NCBI RefSeq assembly: GCF_003351225.1
Contig: NZ_QQSY01000007.1
Location: 62,001-126,000 of the forward strand
Length of the DNA stretch: 64,000 nt
Reading direction: 5' to 3'
From: Dyella solisilvae
Lineage (GTDB): Bacteria > Pseudomonadota > Gammaproteobacteria > Xanthomonadales > Rhodanobacteraceae
The notes below the pieces were generated by a model. The model was not told the DNA's origin. It saw only the letters and a program-made list of their open reading frames with translations, and made no database searches. The position numbers and the translations under genes were made by a program. Of this stretch, positions 10,489-22,424 are shown piece after piece (position 1 is the stretch's first letter; every line of letters begins with the position of its first letter).

Positions 10489-12393
10489 ATGCTGCAGGCG
10501 TTGCGCAACAAGCTTCACGGATGGCCTTCCATCGTCATTCTTGGCCTTGCCGTATTGGCTATGTCGTTGTTTGGCATCCAGTCCTACTTCGCGTCGCATA
10601 CCGACACGTTCGTGGCGATGGTGGGCAAGCACGAGATCACCCAGCGCGATTTTCAGGATCGCCTGAACCAGGTTCGCCGCGACCAGATGCAGCGCCTGGG
10701 CGACCAGTTCGACCCGACCCAGTTCGACCGCCCGGAAAACAAGCGTCGCGTGCTCGAACAGCTGATCAACGAGCAACTGCTGCGCCAGGCCAATGAGACG
10801 CTGGGCCTGAGGGTGTCCGATCTGGCCCTGCGCGATCGCATCGCCACGGCGCAGGACTTCCAGGTCAACGGGCAGTTCGACCCGGCCACCTACCGCGCCA
10901 TCCTCGCCGCGCAGGGCATGTCGCCGGCCATGTTCGAGGCCAACCAGCGCGCGCAGCTCGAGCCGTTCCTGCTTCCGCAGGCAATCATCGGCAGCGCGAT
11001 CGTCACCGACGCGGACATGGACCGTTACCTCAATCTGCTGTACCAGCGCCGTGACCTGCGCTGGTTCGCGTTGCCGCGCCCGGCCCTGACCGATACCGAA
11101 GTGACCGATGCCCAGCTGGAGGCCTTCTACAAGGAGCACCAGGCTGACTTCATGAATCCGGAGCAGGTGTCGCTCAAGTACATCGAAGTCAACGGCAACG
11201 ACCTCAAGATCGATGCGCAGCCGAGCGAGGAAGAGCTCAAGAAGCGCTACGAGGAACAGAAGCAGCGCTACGTCCAGCCCGAGCAGCGCCTGGTGTCGCA
11301 CATCCTGATCAACGTGCCGAAGAACGCCACGCCGGACCAGCAGAAGGCCGCGCTCGCCAAGGCCGAGAAGATCGCCAGCGAAGCCAACGCCGACAACTTC
11401 GCCAAGCTCGCCGAGCAGGATTCGGACGACCTGGGTTCCAAGCGCGCAGGCGGTGACCTGGGCTGGCTGGAAAAGGGCGTGACCAACCCCGCCTTCGATG
11501 CGGCGCTGTTCGCCCTGGAGAAGGGTCAGATTTCCAAGCCGGTGCTTTCAGACGAGGGCTACCACGTGCTGTTCCTGCGCGACGTGCGCAGCGGCGAGGC
11601 CAAGCCGTTCGCCGAAGTGCGTGACCAGATCGCCAAGGACTATCAGGCCAACGAGCGCGACCGTCAGTTCAGTGAGCTGGCCGGCAAGCTCACCGACCAG
11701 ACCTATCAGAATCCGTCGTCGCTGGAGCCGGCCGCGCAGGCCCTCAATCTGCCGATCCAGACGACCTCGCTGTTCTCGCGCAAGGGCGGCGAGGGCATCC
11801 TGGCCAATCCCAAGCTGGTGCAGGCGGCCTTCTCTGACGACGTGCTCGGCCAGGGCAACAATTCCGGCCTGATCGACCTGGGCACGAACCACGCTGTGGT
11901 AGTGCGCGTGGACAAGCACGTGGCAGCTGCGGCCCGACCGCTCGCCGAGGTGCGCGACCAGGTGCGTCAGAAGATCCTGGATGAGCGCACCGCCGCCGAG
12001 GCGCAGAAGCGCGCCGACGCGCTGCTCGCGCGCTTGCAGAAGGGTGAAGACATGCAGGCCGTGGCCGCTTCGGTGGGCGCCGCGGTGCAGAACGCTCCGG
12101 AGGCCCTGCGCATGCAGCAGGCGCCGGCGCAGGAAGTGCTTGAGCAGGCCTTCCTGCTGCCGCACCCGGTGAACGGCAAGCCGCAGTTCGCACGCGTGTC
12201 CATGCAGGACGGTACCTACACGCTGCTGGCGGTGGACAAGGTGCAGGACGGCGACATGTCCAAGATCAACGCACAGCAGCGCGATGCATTGCGCGGTCAG
12301 ATGGTGCAGGCATACGGCGTGCTGGCCACGCAGGCCTTCATTGATGCCCTCCGTGCCAAGACCGAGATCAAGATCGCGGTCGAGCGCATGTAA
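10489..12393 (+). CDS. ppiD: Periplasmic folding chaperone PpiD (parvulin-type)
   Basis: Inner-membrane-anchored periplasmic chaperone that sits near the Sec translocon and helps exported proteins fold. 634 residues, close to E. coli PpiD. Seen: short cytoplasmic start, one membrane segment (about residues 15-33, VILGLAVLAMSLFG), a SurA-like N-terminal chaperone region, and one parvulin domain (about residues 265-370; LVSHILINVP ... GGDLGWLEKG ... GYHVLFLRDV). The start at 10489 fits the topology. A terminator follows. Position after hupB is the same as in E. coli. Parvulin activity of PpiD is weak or absent in the known family. Confidence 0.93.
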   Translation: MLQALRNKLHGWPSIVILGLAVLAMSLFGIQSYFASHTDTFVAMVGKHEITQRDFQDRLNQVRRDQMQRLGDQFDPTQFDRPENKRRVLEQLINEQLLRQANETLGLRVSDLALRDRIATAQDFQVNGQFDPATYRAILAAQGMSPAMFEANQRAQLEPFLLPQAIIGSAIVTDADMDRYLNLLYQRRDLRWFALPRPALTDTEVTDAQLEAFYKEHQADFMNPEQVSLKYIEVNGNDLKIDAQPSEEELKKRYEEQKQRYVQPEQRLVSHILINVPKNATPDQQKAALAKAEKIASEANADNFAKLAEQDSDDLGSKRAGGDLGWLEKGVTNPAFDAALFALEKGQISKPVLSDEGYHVLFLRDVRSGEAKPFAEVRDQIAKDYQANERDRQFSELAGKLTDQTYQNPSSLEPAAQALNLPIQTTSLFSRKGGEGILANPKLVQAAFSDDVLGQGNNSGLIDLGTNHAVVVRVDKHVAAAARPLAEVRDQVRQKILDERTAAEAQKRADALLARLQKGEDMQAVAASVGAAVQNAPEALRMQQAPAQEVLEQAFLLPHPVNGKPQFARVSMQDGTYTLLAVDKVQDGDMSKINAQQRDALRGQMVQAYGVLATQAFIDALRAKTEIKIAVERM

Positions 12394-12418
12394 GCTCGAC
12401 CACGAGCGGGAAGGCGAA

Positions 12419-12449
12419 AGAAGGCGGTCGCAAGGCCGCCTTTTTTTGT
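12419..12449. terminator. Terminator between convergent ppiD and fabI
   Basis: AAGGCGG, 8-nt loop, CCGCCTT followed by TTTTT, 27 nt after the ppiD stop. The left flank is A-rich, so it may also serve the convergent fabI gene. Confidence 0.8.
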
Positions 12450-12465
12450 GGCCGCGTGCGCCTGG

Positions 12466-13248
12466 TTACGGGCCGGTCATGCCCAGGATGCTGTACCCGG
12501 CATCCACGTGGGTGATTTCCCCGGTGATGGCTGATGCGAGATCCGAGCACAGGAAGGCGCCGACGTTGCCCACCTCGTCGATAGTTACACTGCGCCTCAG
12601 TGGAGCATGGGCTTCGACGTGGTCGAGCATCCGGCGGAAGTTTGCGATGCCGGCGGCGGCGAGGGTCTTGATCGGGCCAGCTGAGATAGCGTTCACCCGG
12701 GTGCCCTCGGGTCCCAGGTTGAAGGCGAGGTAGCGCACATTCGCCTCCAGGCTCGCCTTGGCCAGGCCCATCACGTTGTAACTTTCCATGGCGCGCTCGG
12801 CGCCGAGGTAGCTGAGCGTGAGGATGGCGCCACCACGTCCGCGCATCATCGGGCGCGCGGCCTTGGCCAGGGCGGCCAGGCTGTAGCTGGAGATGTCGTG
12901 CGCGACGCTGAAGTTCTCGCGCGAGAGATGGTCCAGGAATTCCCCCTGCAACGCCTCGCGGGGCGCGTAGCCCACCGAGTGCACGAGCACGTCCAAGGTG
13001 TCCCAGTGGCGATGCAGCGCGCCGAACAATTGCTCGATCTGCGCGTCCTCCGCCACGTCGCAGGGCAGGACGATGTTGGAGCCAAAGGTATGGGCGGCCT
13101 CGTCGACGCGGTCCTTGAGGCGCTCGTTCTGGTAGGTGAAGGCGAGCTGCGCGCCTTCGCGGTGCATGGCGTTGGCGATGCCCCAGGCGATGGAGCGTTG
13201 GCTGGCGATGCCGACGATCAGGGCCCGTTTGCCGTGCAGGAATCCCAT
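12466..13248 (-). CDS. fabI: Enoyl-ACP reductase (NADH), FabI type
   Basis: Last reductive step of each fatty-acid elongation cycle; target of triclosan. 260 residues, an SDR fold. Seen: N-terminal cofactor motif [13 protein letters not shown] (13-25), and the FabI catalytic pattern Y147-Y157-K164 (SYLGAE ... SYNVMGLAK) that lines up with Y146/Y156/K163 of E. coli. G93 in HSVGYAP matches the residue changed in classic triclosan-resistant mutants. The ATG at 13248 follows GGGGAGGA at 5 nt, much better than the in-frame upstream ATG at 13278. Convergent with ppiD; mltD ends 86 nt upstream. Confidence 0.96.
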   Translation of the reverse strand: MGFLHGKRALIVGIASQRSIAWGIANAMHREGAQLAFTYQNERLKDRVDEAAHTFGSNIVLPCDVAEDAQIEQLFGALHRHWDTLDVLVHSVGYAPREALQGEFLDHLSRENFSVAHDISSYSLAALAKAARPMMRGRGGAILTLSYLGAERAMESYNVMGLAKASLEANVRYLAFNLGPEGTRVNAISAGPIKTLAAAGIANFRRMLDHVEAHAPLRRSVTIDEVGNVGAFLCSDLASAITGEITHVDAGYSILGMTGP

Positions 13249-13333
13249 GCGTCCTCCCCGGGCCGGCTCGCCGACCACCTGGCGCCCGAGTCTAGCAGCG
13301 TCGCGCCTTGCCCACCGGCGTGCGTTCGGCGGC

Positions 13334-14554
13334 TCAGCCGGGGGCGCTGACCTTGAGCACCTGGCCCGGCTTTACGCCCTGGCCCGAGAGATGGTTCCAC
13401 TGTTCCAGCTGCTTGATCCCCACCGAGTAGCAACGCGCGATGCTCCACAGCGTCTCGCCGTTTTTCACCGTGTGCGTCTTGCCGGAAGGCGCAGACGCGT
13501 CATCGCTCGTTGCGGCGCTGAGCGAGGCATTGAGCGGCGGAAACACCGTGGCGCCAGGCACGCTCTGCACGGCGTTGCGGTTGTCGCTCAACAGCGAGTT
13601 GCGGAACTGTTGGGCGTGTTCGCTCGGCAGCAGCACGTAGGGCGAGGCCTGTGAGTCGATCATGCCGTTGCGGAAGCCGGCGTTGAGGTCCTTCAGCTCC
13701 TCGGGCGACATGCCCGCCTGGCTGGCGGCATGCGCGATCGGCATGGAGTTGTCGATGTTCACCGCGACCAGCCGGTGCTCGGGCGCCAAGGTGGGCAAGC
13801 TGACATTGAAACGGCCCGGGTCGCGAATCACGCAGGCGATGGCCAACAGCTTCACCAGGTGCTCGCGCGTGATGGCCTTCACCGGCATCCTCGGGATGAC
13901 CGGTTCCGCCGGCGGCAGCCCGTGCTCATTGACGATGCGGCGGATACCGAACTCACCCGCGTTGAATGCGTAGTCGACCATGCGCCAGTCGCCGAGATCG
14001 TCGTGGTAACGGCTCAGCAGCGCCATGATCGCATCGGTGGCGGCCGGGACGTCCAGGCGACCATCGAAATTCTTGTCGACGCGGATGCCCATCGCATTGG
14101 CGGTCGCCGGCATGATTTGCCACATGCCGGCTGGCATGTTCTTGCCCCCGGAGATCGGGCGGTATTGGCTTTCGACCCACGGCAGTAGGGCGAACTCGCC
14201 CGCCACGTGATGGCGCGCGGCAATCTGTTGCACGTACGCCAATCGCGGCGCCGCCGCGGCTATCTGGTCTTCGAAGCGATCCGGATTTTGCGTATAGCGG
14301 CGCGCCCACAGCGAAATGCCGGGATCAGCGTCGCAATCGGCCATGGCGAAGCTGCTGCGCAGGTCATCCCAGAGGTTGGCGTCGCCGCGCTCAGGCATCA
14401 CCGGCGCCGATACCGGATGGCGAATGTCGTGGACGGGTTCCGGCGTAGGGGCTTGTGTGACGGGCGCCTGGAGCTTCTGGGCGGGGCCGGTAGCGCAGGC
14501 GGCCAGGAAGACCGTCAGCGCGAGGGGCAATGGGCGTAGGCGACGGGAGATCAT
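13334..14554 (-). CDS. mltD: Membrane-bound lytic transglycosylase D with LysM
   Basis: Cleaves peptidoglycan glycan strands between MurNAc and GlcNAc in the periplasm. 406 residues. Seen: lipoprotein signal peptide with lipobox LAAC (C20), an SLT domain with catalytic Glu in LPWVESQY and the [10 protein letters not shown] signature, and a single C-terminal LysM domain ([14 protein letters not shown]). The E. coli enzyme is longer with extra LysM repeats. The ATG overlaps the gloB stop by 4 nt (ATGA), indicating translational coupling; the frame stays open upstream through gloB but that is a shadow. The mltD-gloB pairing is as in E. coli. Confidence 0.93.
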   Translation of the reverse strand: MISRRLRPLPLALTVFLAACATGPAQKLQAPVTQAPTPEPVHDIRHPVSAPVMPERGDANLWDDLRSSFAMADCDADPGISLWARRYTQNPDRFEDQIAAAAPRLAYVQQIAARHHVAGEFALLPWVESQYRPISGGKNMPAGMWQIMPATANAMGIRVDKNFDGRLDVPAATDAIMALLSRYHDDLGDWRMVDYAFNAGEFGIRRIVNEHGLPPAEPVIPRMPVKAITREHLVKLLAIACVIRDPGRFNVSLPTLAPEHRLVAVNIDNSMPIAHAASQAGMSPEELKDLNAGFRNGMIDSQASPYVLLPSEHAQQFRNSLLSDNRNAVQSVPGATVFPPLNASLSAATSDDASAPSGKTHTVKNGETLWSIARCYSVGIKQLEQWNHLSGQGVKPGQVLKVSAPG

Positions 14555-15315
14555 CCGCGGAATACGTCCTTGTTGGCGCGCAGCGCGGCGAAACGCGCCA
14601 CGCGGTCGCCCTGGATGCCGTGGCGATGACTCCAGGCAATCACGCCATCGCTGTCGGTGCGCAGGAAGGGATTGGTGGCCTGTTCGGTGGCCATGGTCAC
14701 CGGCAGGCTGGGCTGGTCGTGCGCGCGCAACGAGGCAACTTCGTGCTGGCGTGCAACCAGCGCCGCGTTGTCCGGCTCGATGGTGTGCGCAAAGCGGCCG
14801 TTCGCGGCGGTGTATTCGTGCGCACAGCAAACCAGCGTGTTGCCGGGCAGGGAGGCGAGACGATCGAGCGATGCGAGCATTTGCGCCGGCGTGCCCTCGA
14901 ACAACCGACCGCAGCCCATGCTGAAAAGGGTGTCGCCGCACAGCAGCACGCCTTCGCCGCTGTACGCGATATGCGTGGTGGTGTGACCGGGAACTGCGAT
15001 GACGCTGAAGCGTGCGCGCGGCAGGGCGATCGTGACGACGTCGCCATCGGCGACACGCTGGGCGGCTATCTCGATGCGCTCGTCGTGCGGCGCATAGACC
15101 GGAACCGCGTGATGGCGCAGCAACGACTCCACGCCACCGATATGATCGTGGTGGTGGTGCGTCAGCAGGATGGCGCGCAACAGGAGCCCGCGCTCGCGAA
15201 GCGCCTTCTCGACTGGCGTGGCGTCACCCGGATCGACCACGATGGCCTGGCCATCGTCGTCATGCAGCAGCCAGATGTAATTGTCGGCAAGCGCCGGTAA
15301 CGGTACGACGTGCAA
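14551..15315 (-). CDS. gloB: Hydroxyacylglutathione hydrolase (glyoxalase II), TTG start
   Basis: Hydrolyses S-lactoylglutathione to lactate and glutathione, the second step of methylglyoxal detoxification. 254 residues, a metallo-beta-lactamase fold. Seen: dinuclear metal motif LTHHHHDHIGG, and GHTTTHIAY, CGDTLFSMGCGRLFEGT and CCAHEYT motifs. The start is placed at TTG 15315: it has AGGAA 6 nt upstream and gives LHVVPLPALADNYIW, aligning with the E. coli N-terminus; an ATG at 15435 would add 40 unlikely residues. Its last codons overlap mltD by 4 nt. Divergent from the methyltransferase gene. Confidence 0.93.
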   Translation of the reverse strand: MHVVPLPALADNYIWLLHDDDGQAIVVDPGDATPVEKALRERGLLLRAILLTHHHHDHIGGVESLLRHHAVPVYAPHDERIEIAAQRVADGDVVTIALPRARFSVIAVPGHTTTHIAYSGEGVLLCGDTLFSMGCGRLFEGTPAQMLASLDRLASLPGNTLVCCAHEYTAANGRFAHTIEPDNAALVARQHEVASLRAHDQPSLPVTMATEQATNPFLRTDSDGVIAWSHRHGIQGDRVARFAALRANKDVFRG

Positions 15316-15538
15316 GGAGGGTTCCTCCGCGGTTTCGTATCGACTGACGCAGGCATCCTTGGCTTGCGCGAAGTGCCCGACTATAAGGGGGCTTGGCGGC
15401 GCACTGGTTAGTGAGATGTTAACGGGCCGTTGCACTGTTCAGCCTTGTGGCGGAGTTAATGGCTGACCTGCAAACCAGGACACGCCACAGCGCCCTGCCG
15501 GTACACTGTCGGCATTGATCCCACCAGGCCGCCCAGGC

Positions 15539-16222
15539 ATGTCTCAGCGCGACCAAGACATCTACACCAGCGGGCCATTGCGCAGCCTGCTGGCCGAGGA
15601 GACGGTGGCGCTGGCGCCCGAACTGCAGCGCTGCGCCGGCACGCACGCGCTGCTCCTCAGTGCGGCACGCGAAGACGTGCCGCCTGTGCTGCCGCTGCTG
15701 GCCAACTGGACCCGGCTGAACATCGATGGCGGCGCTTACGCCGGCGACGTACGCGCCAGCGGCCATGATCCCCTCCCGTTTGTGGATGATGCCTTCGACC
15801 TGGTGCTGCTGCGGCATGCACTGGAAGTATCGACCGCGCCCCACGAACTGCTGGAGGAAGCGTCGCGCGTGCTGGCGCCGGGCGGCGTATTGGCGCTGAC
15901 CGGGCTGCATCCGTTCAGTGCGTGGCTGCCGTGGATGGTCTGGCGTACCGGCGGCCGCACGCCCGCGGTGCACTCGCCGATTCTGCTCGAGCGCTGGGTC
16001 CGGCGGATCGAGCTGGATATCGAGCGGGTGGAACGAGTGGGCCAGCTGTGGCCCAGCGCTTACGCGGGTTTGCATGCGGCGCACGCCTTCGGTGGCGGTT
16101 ATCTGCTGATCGCCCGCAAGCGCAGGCGGATGGCTACACCCATTCGCCTCAAGCCCAAGCCGGCCCCGGCGCCGGTCAACGTGGGCCTCGCGCCCGGCGT
16201 CCGGCGCAGCGCGGCATCCTGA
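15539..16222 (+). CDS. SAM-dependent methyltransferase, YafS-like
   Basis: Predicted class I methyltransferase, 227 residues, substrate unknown. Seen: [19 protein letters not shown] (motif around strands 4-5) followed by [16 protein letters not shown], typical of the Methyltransf_11 fold; motif I is degenerate, without a clear GxGxG. The C-terminus is basic and proline-rich ([10 protein letters not shown]). E. coli has a methyltransferase gene (yafS) at the same place between gloB and rnhA, which supports common descent. The ATG at 15539 is chosen over the in-frame TTG at 15515. It is 31 nt before rnhA and probably heads an operon with rnhA and dnaQ. Confidence 0.82.
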   Translation: MSQRDQDIYTSGPLRSLLAEETVALAPELQRCAGTHALLLSAAREDVPPVLPLLANWTRLNIDGGAYAGDVRASGHDPLPFVDDAFDLVLLRHALEVSTAPHELLEEASRVLAPGGVLALTGLHPFSAWLPWMVWRTGGRTPAVHSPILLERWVRRIELDIERVERVGQLWPSAYAGLHAAHAFGGGYLLIARKRRRMATPIRLKPKPAPAPVNVGLAPGVRRSAAS

Positions 16223-16253
16223 CGAACAACCCAAGATCTGTCGACGAGTGACA

Positions 16254-16697
16254 ATGACTGAAGTGGAAGCTTTTACGGACGGCGCGTGCCTGGGCAATCC
16301 CGGGCCGGGCGGCTGGGCTGCGCTGCTGCGCGCCAAGGGAACGGAACGATTGCTGGCCGGCGGTGAGCCGGATACCACCAACAACCGCATGGAACTGATG
16401 GCCGCCATTGCCGCGCTGGAAGCGCTGACGCGGCCGTGCAAAGTGGCGTTGACCACCGATTCGCGCTACGTGATGCAGGGCATCGAAGAGTGGGTGCCGA
16501 AGTGGCGCGCTAATGGCTGGCGCACCGCCGACAAGAAGCCGGTGAAGAACCAGGACCTTTGGCAGCGCCTGTCGACGGCCACGCAGCCGCACCAGGTGCG
16601 CTGGCACTGGGTGAAGGGGCACAACGGTCACGCGGAGAACGAGCGCGTTGATGTCGCGGCCCGTGAGCAGGCCGAACAGTTCAGGAGCAAGGCATGA
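16254..16697 (+). CDS. rnhA: Ribonuclease HI
   Basis: Cuts the RNA strand of RNA-DNA hybrids, removing R-loops and primers. 147 residues. Seen: four catalytic acids in [14 protein letters not shown] (D), NNRMELMAA (E), TTDSRYV (D) and [10 protein letters not shown] (D), plus the basic handle region with several tryptophans. ATG 16254 is preferred to GTG 16248 by similarity of the N-terminus. The stop overlaps the dnaQ start by 4 nt (ATGA), so dnaQ translation is coupled. The same adjacency occurs in E. coli, although there the two genes are divergent. Confidence 0.96.
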   Translation: MTEVEAFTDGACLGNPGPGGWAALLRAKGTERLLAGGEPDTTNNRMELMAAIAALEALTRPCKVALTTDSRYVMQGIEEWVPKWRANGWRTADKKPVKNQDLWQRLSTATQPHQVRWHWVKGHNGHAENERVDVAAREQAEQFRSKA

Positions 16698-17416
16698 GGC
16701 AGATCGTGCTGGATACCGAGACCACCGGTCTCGAAGTGCGCCAGGGACATCGCCTGATCGAAATCGCCTGCGTGGAGATGATCGAGCGGCGTCCTTCCGG
16801 CCGCCACTACCAGACCTACCTCAATCCCGATCGCGCGATCGACGAGGGCGCGCGCCAGGTGACCGGCATCGAGGACGAGTTCCTGCTCGACAAGCCGCGT
16901 TTTGGCGATGTGGTGGAGGAGTTCCTGGCCTTTATTGATGGCGCCGAGCTGATCATCCACAACGCGACGTTCGACGTCGGCTTCCTCAATGCCGAATTGG
17001 CGCGGCTTGGCGCGTCGTACGGGCGCATTGAGGATCGCTGCAACGTGCTCGACACGCTGGTGATGGCGCGCGAGCGCTACCCAGGCCAGCGCAACAGCCT
17101 TGACGCCCTCTGCAAGCGCCTCGGTGTGGACAACTCGGCGCGTGACCTGCATGGCGGCCTGATCGACGCGCAGCTGCTGGCCGAGGTATACCTGTCGATG
17201 ACCTCAGGCCAGGTCGTGCTGGACCTGGGTTTCGAAGGCGCGCAGGAGCAGGGCGCCACCGTCAAGCTCGCGCCTGTCGTCCTTGATCGGCGCCCGCGAG
17301 TGCTTCGCGCGAACGAAGAGGAATTGGTCGCCCACGAGCGTCGTCTGGATGCACTCGACAAGAACGCCGGCGGCGCCAGCGTGTGGCGTCGTGATCAGGC
17401 GCCGGCGGTGAATTGA
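16694..17416 (+). CDS. dnaQ: DNA polymerase III epsilon subunit, 3'-5' proofreading exonuclease
   Basis: Proofreading subunit of the replicative polymerase core. 240 residues. Seen: exo I LDTETTGL (D7, E9), exo [13 protein letters not shown], and exo [18 protein letters not shown] (catalytic His and Asp), then a C-terminal segment that in the family binds the alpha subunit. The start overlaps the rnhA stop. It converges on the PP2C gene with only 16 nt between stops and no recognisable terminator. Confidence 0.96.
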   Translation: MRQIVLDTETTGLEVRQGHRLIEIACVEMIERRPSGRHYQTYLNPDRAIDEGARQVTGIEDEFLLDKPRFGDVVEEFLAFIDGAELIIHNATFDVGFLNAELARLGASYGRIEDRCNVLDTLVMARERYPGQRNSLDALCKRLGVDNSARDLHGGLIDAQLLAEVYLSMTSGQVVLDLGFEGAQEQGATVKLAPVVLDRRPRVLRANEEELVAHERRLDALDKNAGGASVWRRDQAPAVN

Positions 17417-17432
17417 ATGCGGGAGCGCGCCG

Positions 17433-18134
17433 TCAATTGACGCGCGCGATGATCGCCGTGATGTTGTCGCTGCCGCCGCCTTCCAGGGCGGCAAGCAGCA
17501 AGTGCTCCACGCACTCCTGCGCCGAGAGGTCCTGGCGCGACACGATGCTTGCGATGGCGTTGTCCGGCACATCCTCGGTCAGGCCATCGCTGCACAGCAG
17601 GAAGCACATGCCCGGTTCGAGACGGCCGCGCGCCATGCCGATGTGCAACTGATCGGGCGCGGTGATGCCAAGCGCCTGGGTGATCACGTTGCGTTGCGGA
17701 TGACGAGCCGCCTGGGCCGGATCAAGCGTGCCGGCCGCGACGAGTTCCTGCACCAGCGAATGATCGTGGCTCACCTGGCGCAAATGCTTCTGCCACAGAT
17801 AGACGCGGCTATCGCCGACCCAGACCACTTCGTAGCTGTCCGCATGCAGGCGCAGTGCGGCAATCGTGGTGCCCATGGGCCGCGCGTCGTGGAATCCGCG
17901 GCTGTGCTGGATCAGGCGCTCGTCCGCGGCGCGCACGGCTTCGACCAGACTGTGTCCACGCGCCACCAGATCAGCCACCGCGTCCCGCACCAGCGCCGAC
18001 GCCACCTCACCATGCTGGTGCCCGCCCATGCCGTCGGCCACGAGGAACAGGCCGAGCGAAGCGTCGGCATGGTAGGTGTCTTCGTTGCGCGCGCGGCGCA
18101 GGCCGACGTGCGTTCCGTGTCCAAACTCGATCAT
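17433..18134 (-). CDS. PP2C-family serine/threonine protein phosphatase
   Basis: Metal-dependent phosphatase of the PP2C/PrpC/Stp1 type, 233 residues, cytoplasmic. Seen in order: RRARNEDTY, LVADGMGGHQHGE, MGTTIAAL, VGDSRVYLW, LLCSDGLTEDV and GGSDNITAII, which include the metal-binding aspartates. The ATG at 18134 gives MIEFGHGTHVGLRRARNED, the normal family start; upstream in-frame codons look non-coding. In many bacteria such genes sit beside a Hanks-type kinase or FHA protein; none is present here, so its substrate is unknown. Confidence 0.93.
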   Translation of the reverse strand: MIEFGHGTHVGLRRARNEDTYHADASLGLFLVADGMGGHQHGEVASALVRDAVADLVARGHSLVEAVRAADERLIQHSRGFHDARPMGTTIAALRLHADSYEVVWVGDSRVYLWQKHLRQVSHDHSLVQELVAAGTLDPAQAARHPQRNVITQALGITAPDQLHIGMARGRLEPGMCFLLCSDGLTEDVPDNAIASIVSRQDLSAQECVEHLLLAALEGGGSDNITAIIARVN

Positions 18135-18237
18135 GAAGGGCCTGGTGTGGCGATGCGGTGCGAGCATGACGGAAGTGGGGGGAATGCGCAAAGAATCAGT
18201 GGGGTGGAAGAGTGTTGATGCGGCGAATCTGTCGGTG

Positions 18238-18267
18238 CGTCATCCCTGCGAAAGCAGGCATCCAGTG
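18238..18267 (+). repeat. Dispersed intergenic repeat, copy A
   Basis: A 30-nt element beginning CGTCATCCCTGCG and ending GGCATCCAGTG, with an internal hairpin (CCTGC/GCAGG). It matches the element at 63267-63296 at 27 of 30 positions and, in reverse, the ends of 63195-63243. Such short palindromic units are scattered in many proteobacterial genomes. Confidence 0.7.
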
Positions 18268-18356
18268 ACTCGGTCTCGGTATGCGATTTGGCTGGTTGCT
18301 GGTGGCAGTTCGAGTCGGGAGGCCAAAAGACATCGGCCAGCGTGGCGGGTGGGATT

Positions 18357-18380
18357 GTCAGGGCCATCCATGGCCCTGAC
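18357..18380. repeat. Perfect inverted repeat
   Basis: GTCAGGGCCAT, CC, ATGGCCCTGAC: an 11-bp stem with a 2-nt centre. No T-run follows; function unknown. Confidence 0.6.
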
Positions 18381-18480
18381 CCCTCCGCGCTTACGCGCTG
18401 CGGGGCCAGCCTGCGGCTGTCCTTGTTGCTCCAGGCAATTTTGTCGAACCCGAGTGGGTTCTCACCCAGCCGTCACCGCC

Positions 18481-18610
<130 letters not shown>

Positions 18611-18642
18611 GAAGCGGTGCGTGTGGTCCACGCGAGCCGGCA

Positions 18643-18671
18643 ATCTTACGCGGTACGGCGGCGGGTGGCAA
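18643..18671 (-). promoter_or_regulatory. Promoter of tRNA-Ser
   Basis: Reading leftwards: -35 TTGCCA (18666-18671), 17 nt, -10 TAAGAT (18643-18648), about 33 nt before the mature tRNA 5' end. GC-rich discriminator, as usual for stable RNA promoters. Confidence 0.72.
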
Positions 18672-18941
18672 TGGGGGAGTGAAAAATCCGGTACGGGCGA
18701 ACACGCGGGTCTTTCGCGCATCGGGCTGCGCGCAAGTTTTCCGGGCACCGGCCACGAGCCGGGGCGTTGGTGGTGCAGGGCGACAGGATGACCGCGCTTT
18801 GTGGCGCGACGCCGCACGGGCGATCCGCCGTTGGCGCTACCTATGTCGACTTTCCTGATCGTCAGGCGGGATCGAAGCGGTCCGCCACTGCCGTATTTTG
18901 TGCCGGCGCGCTTCCCAGCGAATCCTTAGGCTGTGCCAAAG
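18672..18941. other. Gene-free stretch between tRNA-Ser promoter and ppsA terminator
   Basis: No gene, repeat or recognisable regulatory site seen. Small open frames here lack ribosome sites and family features. Confidence 0.4.
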
Positions 18942-18968
18942 AAAAAGGGGCGGTGTTTCCACCGCCCC
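18942..18968 (-). terminator. Terminator of ppsA
   Basis: Read leftwards: GGGGCGGTG, GAAA, CACCGCCCC, TTTTT. Perfect 9-bp stem with T-run, 17 nt after the ppsA stop. Confidence 0.93.
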
Positions 18969-18985
18969 CGTGACTGCCGAACTGA

Positions 18986-21358
<2,373 letters not shown>

Positions 21359-21424
21359 GGGAATCTCCTCAAGAGCTCATAAGTTTTTGAAGCGGGCAGG
21401 CCCGGATCCATCCCGGAATCGGGC

Positions 21425-21453
21425 TACAAAGAACTGGTATTGTCCGCTGTCAA
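21425..21453 (-). promoter_or_regulatory. Candidate promoter of ppsA
   Basis: Reading leftwards: perfect -35 TTGACA (21448-21453), 17 nt, weak -10 TTTGTA (21425-21430). Predicted leader about 60 nt. Confidence 0.4.
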
Positions 21454-21591
21454 TGGTGCGCAGCACAAGAAGACCATTCCGGCCAAAACCCGCGCCAGCT
21501 GCATACCAGTCAGCGGATAGTCAAGCTGGGACAGGCTTTTTACGTTGCGCTAAGGTGTGCGGCAAGAACGGTCCGGGACTTCAGGTTACCC

Positions 21592-22407
21592 ATGCAGCGA
21601 ACCATCTTTTTCATCTCCGATTCCACTGGTATTACGGCCGAGACGATCGGAAACAGCATTCTGGCCCAGTTCGAGGGGGTCCAGTTCGAGAAGCATCGCC
21701 TGCCATTCATCGATGACGCCCACAAGGCCGAGGCGGCGGCGCTGCGCATCAAGACCCGTTACGCCCAGACCGGTGATCGCCCGATCGTGGTCAACACGAT
21801 GGCCTCGCGCGATCTCTGCGAAATCGTCGCCGAGAGCGGCGCGCTGATGCTGGACGTGTTCGCCCCGTTCATCGGTCCGCTGGAGGAAGAGTTGGGCGCC
21901 AAGCGCTCCGGCGCCGTGAACCGCTCGCACGGCCTGGTCGACTTCGACAAGTACGAGGCGCGCATCAACGCCACCAACTACGCCCTGTCGCATGACGATG
22001 GCATCGACGTGGACTATGCCCAGGCGGATTTGATCCTGGTGGGCGTGTCGCGCTCGGGCAAGACGCCTACCTGCCTGTACATGGCCTTGCATTACGGCGT
22101 CAGCGCCGCCAATTACCCGCTGACCGACGACGACCTCGACAAATTGGAGCTACCGACGCGCCTGCGTCCCTACCGCGACCGCCTGTTTGGCCTCACCATC
22201 GACCCGCTGCGGCTGGCGCAGATTCGCGAGCAGCGTCGCGCCGGCAGCCGCTATGCGAAGCTGGAGCAGTGCAAGTGGGAGCTGGCTCAGGCCGAGAAGC
22301 TGATGCGCCGCGAGGGGATACCCAGCCTCAACACCACACATGTCTCCATCGAGGAGATCGCGAGCAAGATTTTTGACCGCTTCGGCATCGAGCGGACCAT
22401 GTTCTAA
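21592..22407 (+). CDS. ppsR: PEP synthase regulatory protein (ADP-dependent kinase/pyrophosphorylase)
   Basis: Bifunctional DUF299 enzyme that inactivates PpsA by ADP-dependent threonine phosphorylation and reactivates it by Pi-dependent dephosphorylation. 271 residues. Seen: ISDSTGITAET near the start, P-loop GVSRSGKT at 151-158, and NTTHVSIEEIASKI near the C-terminus. Divergent from ppsA, an arrangement common in gammaproteobacteria, so target and regulator share a control region. The DUF1249 gene follows 17 nt downstream and is probably co-transcribed. Confidence 0.95.
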   Translation: MQRTIFFISDSTGITAETIGNSILAQFEGVQFEKHRLPFIDDAHKAEAAALRIKTRYAQTGDRPIVVNTMASRDLCEIVAESGALMLDVFAPFIGPLEEELGAKRSGAVNRSHGLVDFDKYEARINATNYALSHDDGIDVDYAQADLILVGVSRSGKTPTCLYMALHYGVSAANYPLTDDDLDKLELPTRLRPYRDRLFGLTIDPLRLAQIREQRRAGSRYAKLEQCKWELAQAEKLMRREGIPSLNTTHVSIEEIASKIFDRFGIERTMF

Positions 22408-22424
22408 AGGAGCCACCATCGCCC

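Larger units (their letters stand above)
18135..18480. other. Gene-free region with dispersed and inverted repeats
   Basis: No credible gene. It holds the dispersed repeat at 18238-18267 and a perfect inverted repeat at 18357-18380 (GTCAGGGCCAT, CC, ATGGCCCTGAC). The rest has no feature I can name. Confidence 0.5.
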